Shown: one piece after another, positions 16,501 through 26,200 of the stretch
How the letters are laid out: every line of letters begins with the position of its first letter
How positions within the stretch are numbered: the stretch's first letter is position 1
NCBI RefSeq assembly: GCF_017115025.1
Contig: NZ_JABXKM010000017.1
Location: 1-64,000, forward strand
Origin: Nostoc sp. NOS(2021)
GTDB lineage: Bacteria; Cyanobacteriota; Cyanobacteriia; Cyanobacteriales; Nostocaceae
Length of the DNA stretch: 64,000 nucleotides
Direction: 5' to 3'
Translations under genes and position numbers: made by a program
The notes under the pieces: model-generated
Told to the model about the DNA's origin: nothing
What the model saw: the letters and a program-made list of their open reading frames with translations, nothing else
Database searches by the model: none

Positions 16501-19500
16501 TCAAAACCTTGGTACCCAGCTTCTCTATTGCTTGCAATTTTTGGATCTTGCAACTTGTATCATCTTGAGCCTCATGACTAGCTAGCCATTGTTCCCAGTG
16601 AGTTTGAGCCGGAAAATCAGAACGCCCTGTCAGGATCAATTTAACCTTAACTGTTAGCGCCAAATATTCCGCTAGTGCCAGTCCTATACCTCCAAGCCCA
16701 CCTGTAATCAGATAGACTCCGCCTTCCTTTAACCTTTGTATTCCCGCATCTGAGTTCTCTAATCTGACTGACTCGAAAGTTTGTACCCAACGATGTTGTT
16801 TACGGTAGGCAATAATTTGTTGGTCGGATTTAACCTTTAATTCTGCTTGCAGCTGTCTGATCAGTTGCTTCTCTTGCCAGGTTTCTGATTGCGGAATAAC
16901 TACGTCAACACTACGACAACTTAAGTAAGGGTATTCTTTAGGAATAGTTCTCACCGGGCCGATTAAAGTGGCTTGCTCAGGACGTAGCTTCTCTTCTGCG
17001 GTTACGTCCTGCATATTATTTGATATAACTATCAATTGAAACTGATCGGTAACATTTTGTTTACCAAATGCCTGAGCAAGAAATAGCAAACTGTAAAATC
17101 CTAAATCTAAAGCTTGGTCAATTCCTGCCAATTCTGATGCGGCGTGACTTTTTTCGGCTAGACTCCATAAATGAACGATGGTTTTAGGGATGTCTCCCAA
17201 TTCTGCCAACAAAGTTTCGTAGTCCTTGGGTTGTCGAGGATTGAGGGTATATGAGCCTTGATTCTCTTTTTTAAAGGACTCTCCTATCTTGACAACAATC
17301 ACTTTTTGAGATTCGTTTTGAAGTTGTTTTGCCAGTTGAGAACCCAAGTTGCACTCATTGATAAACAGCAGAACGCTGCCCTGTAAATGCTCTAGTTGAC
17401 TAACAGAAAGCGGCGACCTTTTCCAGGATGGGACATAAAACCAATCAGCAATATCCAGATTTTTACTTAGTGTTGCTTGAAACTCAAGTACATCTTTTCT
17501 TGGCGGTTCAATCCAATAACGTTGGCGTTCAAAGGGATAAGTAGGTAAGGGAAGACGATAATGCTGCTCTTGCTTGTAGAATCCAAACCAATCCACCTTT
17601 GCCCCAGCAAGCCAGAGTTGCCCCAGTGTGGTGAATAAAAAAGCTATATCCGATTGTTCCTCTTGGGGATGACGGACTGAAGTTAACACCGTTTGTGCGG
17701 CTACCTTGTCTGGATGCCTTTTAGCTAATGTCGTTAGCGTCGGGCCTGGCCCCACCTCTAACAGAATTTGCTCAGGTGTTGCCAACAACTTCTCTACACC
17801 TTGGGCAAATAGCACTGTGGAACGCAGATGTTGAGCATAATAGTCAGGATTTGTGGCTTGTGTCGCGGTAATCCAAGTACCAGTAACGTTGGATATATAA
17901 GGAATGTTTGGAGGATTTAAGGTAACTTGTTTTACCCGATGTGCAAATGCTTCCAAGATTGGTTCCATCATCTGGGAGTGGAAAGCATGGTTCGTATGCA
18001 GACGGCGGCATTCAATGCCTTGTGTAGCCAGTTGATTTTCTAAGGCATCTACTGCTGCGGTGGAACCAGAAACTACGCACTGGAACGGTTGGTTAATTGC
18101 TGCTAATGAGAGTTCTTGTCCCAACAGAGACTTTACTCTGTCTTCGGGCAGGGGAATAGCGAGCATTGCCCCATTGGGAAGTTGCTGCATCATCTGCCCC
18201 CGTGTTGCTACCAGAGATAAGGCATCTTCTAAGGAAAAAACTCCGGCGATACAAGCGGCTACATATTCGCCAATACTGTGACCGATCGCAGCCACAGGAT
18301 TCACCCCATAAGACTGCCATAATTTAGTTAAGGCGTATTCAATGACAAAAATAGCTGGTTGAGCGTAGATGCGAAGCAGCTTGTCGTGAGACATCGCTGT
18401 TTGTTGAAGTTGCTTTGATGCGCGATCGCTCTTTTCCTCATCAGGGTAGATTAGATGACGCAGATCGAGTCCTAATTGAGGCAAGAGAATTTCTGAGCAT
18501 AAATCAACTTGTTCTCGAAATATTGCCTCGGTTTGGTAAATTTCCCGCGTCATATTCACATACTGAGAACCCTGTCCGGGAAACATGAAGACAACAGACC
18601 GATCTGCAACTTCAGTGCAGTTGCTAAAAACTTGTTTTGGTTCTAAATTACTTAAAACTTTGACGGCTTCTTCTAAGTTCTGACAAACTACCATCCTGCG
18701 GTGGTTAAAAACCCAGCGACCAATGCTGAGAGTATAAGCGACATCAGCTAAATTAAGTTTGCGATCGCGGTGTAAATGGTCAGCTAGATTCGCAGTCGCT
18801 GTTTCCAGAGCAGAGTTAGTTTTTGCAGAAATTACCAATAATTGATATTTTCTCCCCCTCTCCCCCTCTCCCCCTCTCCTCTTAATAACTGGGGCTTCCT
18901 CAACAATTACGTGAGCATTAGTACCCCCAATTCCAAAAGAACTAACCCCAGCCCGGCGAGGAATGTTATTTGTTTTCCATTCACTAAGAGTCGTATTGAC
19001 GTAGAAAGGACTATTAGCGAAATCAATTTTGGGATTGGGTGTCGAGAAGTTCAAACTAGGAGGCAGCAATTTGTGTTGTAGCGCCATTACACTTTTAATC
19101 AGACCTGTCACACCTGCTGCTGCATTCAAATGTCCGACATTTGTTTTCACCGAACCAATCGCACAGAAGCCTTTTTTATCAGTACTCTGAGCAAAAGCTT
19201 GCGTTAAAGCAGCGATTTCAATCGGATCTCCTAGAGGCGTGCCAGTTCCGTGGGCTTCGATATAGGAAATTGTCTCGGCATCTACTCCAGCCACAGCTTG
19301 AGCCTCGGCAATCACTGCCGCTTGACCATTGATGCTGGGAGCAGTGTAACCCACTTTCAGGGCACCATCGTTATTGATTGCCGAGCCTTTAATGATTGCC
19401 TGAATGCAATCTCCATCAGCTAGAGCTTCGTTTAACCTTTTTAAAACAACAATTCCGACACCGCTACCGCCAATAGTTCCCTGTGCATTGGCATCAAAAG

Positions 19501-20218
19501 CACGGCAGTGTCCATCGGGGGATAGAATCATTCCCTCTTGATACAAATAACCCGTGTTTTCCAGAAAACTGAGAGAAACTCCACCAGCCAAAGCTATGTC
19601 ACATTCCCCGTTGAGCAAACTTTGGCAAGCAAAGTGAACAGCAACTAAAGAAGTAGAACAGGCCGTTTGCACATTCACCGCCGGCCCTGTCAAATTGAGT
19701 TTATAAGCCACCCGCATCGGCAAAAAATCTTTGTCGCTGGAGATTAGTAGTTGTAAAGGATCGACTGTCTCTAAAAGGTCGCGGTTTGGAGTTAGATTGT
19801 TGAGCAAATAACTATTCAGACCCAGACCCGCATAAACACCGATCAAACCTTTGTAAGTTTGGGGATTGTAACCAGCCTGTTCTAAAGCTGTCCATGCCGA
19901 TTCTAAGAATAGGCGCTGTTGCGGATCGATGATCTCAGCTTCTCTAGCACTATAACCAAAGAAATTCGCATCAAATAACTCCATGTCTGACAGAACAGCA
20001 TTCGCTTTTACATAGTTGGAGTTACTCAGCCAATCTGGATCGACGCCAGCCTTTAACAATTCCTCGTCTGTAAACCAAGTGATAGATTCTACCCCTTGAG
20101 ATAGATTCTGCCAAAATTCATCAATATTTTTGGCTCCTGGAAACTGACCCACCATTGCAATAACGGCGATTTCATAATTATTTAACTCTTCGTTGTTATT
20201 GACATTATCCATTGCCAT
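13571..20218 (-). CDS. Terminal polyketide synthase: KS-AT-KR-ER-ACP-TE (cis-AT module 11)
   Basis: A 2,215-aa protein, last gene of the assembly-line operon, 7 bp after the previous gene. Domains: KS about 14-440 (Cys in TACSTSL; HGTGT; NVGH intact); AT about 545-850 with GQGSQ, GHSIGE and HAFH (malonyl-type); KR Rossmann loop near 1170 (ITGGLGGIG) with Ser and Tyr (VDYCAAN) present; ER about 1410-1720 with GGVGMAAIQ; ACP Ser near 1875 (GGDSL); TE about 1955-2215 with GWSMGG and a C-terminal GDH. It carries its own AT, unlike every other module here. No DH is visible, and ER follows KR. It should add two carbons after proline and release the chain by hydrolysis or cyclisation. A purine-rich repeat encodes RRGGEGERGRK in the KS-AT linker. 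Confidence 0.93.
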   Translation of the reverse strand: MAMDNVNNNEELNNYEIAVIAMVGQFPGAKNIDEFWQNLSQGVESITWFTDEELLKAGVDPDWLSNSNYVKANAVLSDMELFDANFFGYSAREAEIIDPQQRLFLESAWTALEQAGYNPQTYKGLIGVYAGLGLNSYLLNNLTPNRDLLETVDPLQLLISSDKDFLPMRVAYKLNLTGPAVNVQTACSTSLVAVHFACQSLLNGECDIALAGGVSLSFLENTGYLYQEGMILSPDGHCRAFDANAQGTIGGSGVGIVVLKRLNEALADGDCIQAIIKGSAINNDGALKVGYTAPSINGQAAVIAEAQAVAGVDAETISYIEAHGTGTPLGDPIEIAALTQAFAQSTDKKGFCAIGSVKTNVGHLNAAAGVTGLIKSVMALQHKLLPPSLNFSTPNPKIDFANSPFYVNTTLSEWKTNNIPRRAGVSSFGIGGTNAHVIVEEAPVIKRRGGEGERGRKYQLLVISAKTNSALETATANLADHLHRDRKLNLADVAYTLSIGRWVFNHRRMVVCQNLEEAVKVLSNLEPKQVFSNCTEVADRSVVFMFPGQGSQYVNMTREIYQTEAIFREQVDLCSEILLPQLGLDLRHLIYPDEEKSDRASKQLQQTAMSHDKLLRIYAQPAIFVIEYALTKLWQSYGVNPVAAIGHSIGEYVAACIAGVFSLEDALSLVATRGQMMQQLPNGAMLAIPLPEDRVKSLLGQELSLAAINQPFQCVVSGSTAAVDALENQLATQGIECRRLHTNHAFHSQMMEPILEAFAHRVKQVTLNPPNIPYISNVTGTWITATQATNPDYYAQHLRSTVLFAQGVEKLLATPEQILLEVGPGPTLTTLAKRHPDKVAAQTVLTSVRHPQEEQSDIAFLFTTLGQLWLAGAKVDWFGFYKQEQHYRLPLPTYPFERQRYWIEPPRKDVLEFQATLSKNLDIADWFYVPSWKRSPLSVSQLEHLQGSVLLFINECNLGSQLAKQLQNESQKVIVVKIGESFKKENQGSYTLNPRQPKDYETLLAELGDIPKTIVHLWSLAEKSHAASELAGIDQALDLGFYSLLFLAQAFGKQNVTDQFQLIVISNNMQDVTAEEKLRPEQATLIGPVRTIPKEYPYLSCRSVDVVIPQSETWQEKQLIRQLQAELKVKSDQQIIAYRKQHRWVQTFESVRLENSDAGIQRLKEGGVYLITGGLGGIGLALAEYLALTVKVKLILTGRSDFPAQTHWEQWLASHEAQDDTSCKIQKLQAIEKLGTKVLIVNADVTNLEQMQNAIAQALERFGQINGVIHSAGVPGGGVIQLKTPEIAQKVLVPKIRGTLVLDALFKDVQLDFFILCSSLSSILNDFGQVDYCAANAFLDAFAHHKTSENGTFTVSINWDGWQEVGMAAAAAKQRIGTLDLPLTPDQIDQREKNFSASQSQNFCLEISSPGILETLRFQTARRQKPGAGEVEIEICAAGLNYKEVLVALGMLPVQSNTPLNFGLECAGKIVVLGEGVEGYQIGDEVIAFSSSCFSAFTTTSVSYVAPKPNHLSLEEAATIPISFMTAYYALNKLGRLCKGESVLIHAAAGGVGMAAIQIAQMIGAEIFVTAGSPEKRAFLHSLGIEYVMDSRSLAFADEVMQHTNGKGIDVVLNSLGGEFIPKSLSILAPYGRFLELDKQNIDENSQVGLRLSEKSLSFFTIDLEPNIPNFNSIFLEVVQHFKNGNLSPLPHQVFPISEVAIAFEYMAQAKHIGKLVVSLQDKEALKKVASEVKNYVHSDNLYPNISQPADSGLYEQAIATTNILHKDHKLGLLPAEGIDVFRRLLCNTLPQVIVSTRDLQSRIEQNQVSTLLSFLEESSKEDLPKQVHQRPPITQAYVVPRNKLEQIIAGIWEDVLGFEQVGIHDDFFMLGGDSLVAVRVMAQIKNIFQVELPSATLLQNPTIAQLSQLLKASNHSAINRHLQKLGFHQDKIKVSASFSEMSNAINSVLIPIQLKGEQVPLFCVHPVGGNVLCYAALSQQLGQEHPIYGLQSLGLIEQQLTLTTIEAMASYYLEEILTVQPQGPYHLIGWSMGGIISYEIAQQLIHRGETVALLVLIDSHIPTAEDIPAKDQLLVEFIKDLAGQSRQSLHSVLESLEGKLVSLEQVFKLTQHDQLFPSELSLEQLQRLWRVFQVNMLALTQYQPQSYNGAVLSLLASESVAQASHTVSNGGDRVRWDTLIKGELSVHIINGDHFTLMREPNQVAQVAYYLGCYL
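18850..18883. repeat. Tandem CCCCTCT repeat inside the cis-AT PKS gene
   Basis: Three to four tandem heptamers of CCCCTCT type lie in the linker between KS and AT. Read on the coding strand they give GGEGERG. The repeat keeps the frame open. Confidence 0.75.
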
Positions 20219-20225
20219 ATCTTCA

Positions 20226-23200
20226 CTACTGATTACGAGAACGGTGGTTTTGCCTGTTTTGGAATTGTCGATTTTTTAAAGCTTTACCATCACTCTGAAT
20301 TTGGTTGCGAGGATTATTTTTATCGGATGTATCTTGTTTAGGCAACTTCCCGCTTAAGTATTGACTTAAAGTCTGGATAGTTGGGTACTTAAACATGTCA
20401 ATTATTGACAGTTCCGAACTCAATACTGCTTGCAATTGTTGATTAATTTGTACCAGAAGTAACGAATGACCTCCCAGTTCAAAAAAATTATCGCAAATTC
20501 CCACTTTTTCTACTTGTAGCGCCTTTTGCCAAACTTCAGCAATGATTTTTTCCACCTCTGTTTTTGGCATTACATAATTAGCTTCATCTAAAAGAGTTGG
20601 CTCTGGTTTCGGAAGGGCGCGACGGTCTACTTTTCCGTTGGGGTTTACGGGAAGTGCTTTGAGGAACACAAAAGCAGAAGGCACCATATAATCAGGTAAT
20701 TTCTGTTTGAGGAAGCTCCGTAACTCGCTAGTACTGGGGGGGTGAAGGGGGACAATATAGGCGATCAGACGCTTAAAATTGGGATTGTCTTCTTCTGCAA
20801 TCACTACAGTTGAGCGGACTTTCGGGTGTGTCTCTAGTACAGCTTCGATTTCCCCAGGTTCGATGCGGAAGCCGCGAATCTTAACTTGATTGTCGCGGCG
20901 ACCAAGATATTCAATATTGCCATCGGGTAAGTAACGACCGAGATCGCCCGTGGCGTAAATTCGTTCTCGAATAGAGCTTTCTGGCGGACTAACAAATGGA
21001 TTGGTGACAAATCTGCGCTCAGTAAGTTCCGGGTTATTGAGATAGCCTTGCGCTAGACATTCACCACCGATAAAAATTTCTCCGGCGATGCCAATGGGCA
21101 TTAGATTGTAGTGTTCGTCCAAGATGTAAATGGCGACACTAGGAATGGGACATCCAATGGGAGGCAAGACCGACCAAGAGTTGACATCCTGCTCCAGAGT
21201 GAATGACGTGACGACATGACTTTCCGATGGGCCGTATTGATTTTGTAAAACGCATCCAGGCGCATCTCGAAACATCTGGGAGATTGCTGACGTGATTCTG
21301 AGAGCTTCGCCAGCGATAATCACTTCGCGCAAGGTATGCAAAGAACGTTTTGAGATCCGAAGTTGTTCGGCAAGACTGCTCAGAGCAACATAGGGAAGAT
21401 ACAAACGCTGAATCTGTCGATCTTCTATTAACTTAGCTAATTCAGCCGGGTTGGTACGCACGTTCTCGTCAACCAGTACCAGGCTACCTCCGCCGCCCAG
21501 AGTGGAGAATATCTCTTGAAATGAGACATCAAAATTCAGTGATGCGAATTGCAGGGTTCGAGGTGTTTGACATTCTCCGGCTTGAGAAATCTGCCACTGG
21601 ATCAAATTCATCACGGCTCCATGTCCCATAGCTACCCCTTTGGGTTGTCCGGTAGAACCCGATGTATAAATGACATAAACCAAAGAGTTCGCAGGTAGTA
21701 GGGGAGACTGCGAAATCTCCTGTGGTAGTTCGCCCTGCTCTACGTACAAAATCGGCAGTTCTTGTTTCTCAGACCCGAACAGATTTATCAGTCGATCGCG
21801 GAGCTTTTCCTCAGTCAATATAACGATCGGCTCTGCATCTTCGATGACAAAAGTCAGACGTTGCTGCGGATAAGCCGGATCGAGCGGCAAGTAGGCAGCC
21901 CCCGCCTTCAGAACTGCGAGAATCGCCACTACCTGCGAAATGGAGCGTTCAGTGAATATACCCACAATCATGCCAGGTAAAACACCCATCTCCCGCAGAC
22001 GGTTAGCTAATCCAGCAGATTGCCGATCTAATTCCAAATACGTCAGCGATCGCTGATTGTGGATAACTGCGACTGCTGACGGTGTTTTCTGTGCTTGGAT
22101 CTCAAATAGGTGGTGGACGCATTTCTGTAGGTTATCAGCTTTTTTTCCGACGCGATCGCCAATGCTGCATTCATTCAGCAGCTTTCTTTGTTCGTCGTTA
22201 CTCAGTAACTCCAAGCTATGAATCGGTTGATTGGGGTTTTGGCAGACTGCTTTTACCAGGTTGCCAAAATGTTCTGCTAGCCGGACGATAGTGGGTTGCT
22301 GAAAAAGGTCGGTATTATACGCCATATTCACCAAGATTTCGTTGCATTGCTCAACAATTTCCAGGCGGAGTTCAATTTCCCCTGCCGGACTAGGCCCTGC
22401 TACTACCGAAACGCCCTCCAACTTATCTTGCAATGTCTGTTCTACCTCTGGTCTCCAGAAACTTTGCATCGCAAAGGAGGTTTGGAATACCGGGGAATGC
22501 GCTAGATCGCGAGAAATGCAAAGTTCAGAAACCTGTTTGGGAAACGGAAAGTGTCCATGATCCAGTCCATCGGCTACCGTGATTTTGAGGCGCTGCAACA
22601 ACTCAGCAAATGGCTCCTTGACGTTAATTTGCGTTCTAATCGGAACCATATTAATAAAGTAGCCCACAGTGTTGGCAAATCGATCTTCAGGTCTGCCGGC
22701 ACTCGCAACCCCAACAATGATGTCGCTTTGAAGCGTATATCGAGCCAGCAACGCCTGATAGATTCCGAGCAGTAACACGAACAAGCTGACATTCTGATTC
22801 TTGGCCAGAGAACGAAGCTGGTGGGTCGTATTTGACTCCAACTTGGTGGAGATTGTCGTGCCTGCATAGGTTTGGCTGGGGGGGCGCTCCCGATCGAATG
22901 GCAACGCCAGCAGTGGCAGAGTCCCGCTCAGTTGCTTCTGCCAATAGGATAGACTGGCTTTGCCTCGTTCGCTACAGATCAGTGCTTGTTCCCAGGCAAC
23001 GAAATCTGCATAGTGGGCGCTCTCTGGCGAAGCAATTGCGGGTTCGCTTCCTTGTGAAAACGCGGCGTATGCGTGCAGGAAGTCGTGCAGCAGAATGGGC
23101 AAAGACGATCCGTCAACTACCAGATGATGAATCACAATTAGCAACTTGTGGCGGCTCTGCGATTGGTGAAAGAGATGAAGGCGAACAAGTGGATCGGTTT

Positions 23201-26200
23201 CGAGATCAAAAACTCGATCGGCGGCGGATCTTAACCGCTCTTGTAACACTGCATCCGTTACGAAATCGCGATCGCCATCCTCGAAGAAAAACTCCGTCTG
23301 CGGACGAATGGTTTGGATGGGATTTCCTTTGTCGTCGGTGTGGAATTGCGATCGCAGCATCGGGTGACGCTCCATTAGGAAGGATGCTGCTTGTTTGATT
23401 GCATTGACATTAACGAGCCGATCGAATTGCAGCGTTACAGGCACATTGTAGGCCGACATCTTCGGTACCAACTGGTGCAACAGCCACAATCCGCGTTGTC
23501 CTTCAGACAGAGGGAAAGTCGATGCACGCACCTTGCTGGTTGTTTGTGGCTTGGAAACTGACTCTGTTTCACTTGTCATATTCAGAGCGATCGCTGCCCG
23601 TTTTTGCTCAATTAGTCGGCACAGAGCCTCCACGGTTCCATAGTCTGCTAGTTCACGATGCCCGATCTCGACGTGGAGACGTTTTTGTAGCCGCCGGGCG
23701 ATTTCCATACTGCGAATCGAATCAACGCCTAGTTGCCAGAGGGATAGGTGCGGTCTAATTTCACTTTCGGTGAGGCCAATGGATTTAGCCACAATTGCGG
23801 TGACAATTTCCTGCACGCTCTGACTTGCGTCGTTTGGGTTGGACTTGTCAGGTGCGATCGCCCCGTTAAACTTCGGTTCATCTGAATTAGCACTGCTGGC
23901 AGCTTTCCAGAAACACCGTTTCTCAAATGGATAAGTTGGCAAAGAAATCCTCTGAACTTGTTTCTGTTCCCACGACACCCAAGGAATCTTGCCACCCTGA
24001 ACCCAGAACTGGGCAAGTTTTTCGTAGTTCCGTTGTTCAAGGAATAGCTGTAACACCATCGCGTCGGCACCACCAGCCAGTAGCGTTTGCAATGAGTTGT
24101 CGGTTTCGGTAATATTTCCGACATAAATAGGAATATTGCTTGACAAATTTTCTTGGCTGTGTATAAGATAACTCAGCCCACTCCTCAACTCATCAATGCT
24201 GTTGACAACCAGTGCCGCTCTCGATGCCATCGCCTCGCGCCCTACCTGGAGCGTGAAGGCAAGATCCGCCAAGGAAACGTCTTGATTGCGATCGAGAAAC
24301 TCGCTCAATTGAGATATTTGAGCTTCCCGGCGATCGTCGTTCTTAGCAGATAAAACGATGATTTGGGGCGAATCCTGGGCAAGTTTCAGAGTCTCTTCAC
24401 TTGGCTCTCGCCGATATTCTTCAACGATCAAATGGGCATTGACACCACCAGATCCGATCGCAGTAATGCCCGCTCGTCTAGGCAAACAGATGCCATCAAT
24501 CGTCAACGGCGACCAAGGCTCAAGTTCTGTCTGCAACTGAAACGGAAGTGAGGCAAAATCGATATCTGGATTAAGCGGTCTGACCACTTTTGTCGGACAA
24601 AGTTTTCTGTGTTTTAGCTGTAGCACGACCTTCATAAACTGCGCCATTGCCGAAACGGACTCGCCATGTCCGATGGTCGATTTGAGCGATCCCAGTCGGT
24701 AACATTGCCAACGATCCTCAGCGCCATCGCCAAACACTTTTTTCAGTGCATTCAACTCCAGGGAGTCTGCCATCTCCAATCCCATTGCTGCTGATTCGAT
24801 GTAACCCACTGACCTGGGATCGATGCCACCGCGATCGAGCGCCTGACTAATAACCTCAGCTTGGCGAAGCGGGTTTGGGGCACCGTAAGCGTTGGCTCGA
24901 CCGCTATGATTGACGGCACTGCTGCGAATAATCGCAACAATAGAATCGTTGTCCCGATGTGCATCCTCAAGACGCTTCAGGACAACAGCTCCTACACCTT
25001 CTCCGGGTACAAAGCCAGTTCCGCCTTCGCCGAAGACTCTTGGCATCTTCGATTCAGCCAGCAAGCCGACCTCGCAGAGATACTTATAATTCCTCGGATC
25101 GAGATACAGATTGACCGCGCCCACGATCGCCATTTGCAGGTCGCCGCGACGCAGTGCTTCACACCCCTGGTGCAGCGCTACGAGGGCTGAGGAACACATT
25201 GTATCGACAGCTACGCTTGCCCCTCGGAGATCCATCGCATGGGAGACGCGATTGACCATAGCAGCAAAAGAAGTGTTGAATCCCACCTTGGTGACGGCAC
25301 CATATACCCCTATGCGATCGCGCACCGCATCGTCGAGTCCTAACGGCGAATATCCCGCATCTTCAAATGCACGCCAGCATTCCTGCAAAAATATCCTTGC
25401 CTGGGGGTCGATTTGAGCTGCTTCTCGTGGCGATATATTAAAAAATAGCGGGTCAAAAGTGTCAAAGTCTTCTAGAAATGCGCCCCATTTGCAGTAACTT
25501 TTTCCTTGTTCCCGTGCCATCTTGGGATCGGCTTCAAAGAAACCATCCATGTTCCATCGGTTGTCTGGCAAGTCAGTGATGCAATCTCTTCCCGATTGCA
25601 GGTTTTCCCAAAATTCTGTTAGAGTATTAGCCTGGGGAAATCTACCGCTCATCCCAATTACGGCGATCGCATCTTCGATTGGGTGACGCGACTGATGTAA
25701 GGCGATCGTCTTGGCTGCAAAATCTCTAGACGGCTGCTTATTTGCAGTGCTTTCTTGGATGGCCGCTTTCGGCTCAGGATGGTCTTCCAGTTTTACCAGC
25801 TTCGCAAAGTTTGTCCGTTGAGTTTCAGCAAAATGGTTGACTAAGGCATCAATCGTTGATGCTTCAAAAAGCAATCCCGCCTTCACACCTTCAAAGTGTT
25901 TGTTGAGCGCATTGGTCAACTGCGCGATGATTATGGAATCAACACCATAAACGGCGAGGGGTTCTGATGAATCGATTCGGTTTCCATCCATCATCAGAAC
26001 CTCACCGATCAGTTGTTTGAAGTAAGTCGTCCCCTTTTCCTTCAATTCCTTCAGTGCAGATGAAGCGCCTCCCTTGTCGTTCGGTTGCCTACTGTTAAGT
26101 GCTTGCTGTTTTGGAGAAGGTACGGAAGAGATCGATTCTGGCTGGCGCACAACACCGTCACTCAGAGCGACAATCACCTGTTGTCCCAACGAATCAGCCG

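Noticed and set aside
22832-23398. 188-codon plus-strand frame opposite the proline-module C domain
   Set aside because: Antisense shadow with Arg-rich composition typical of reversed coding DNA. No start context or motif.
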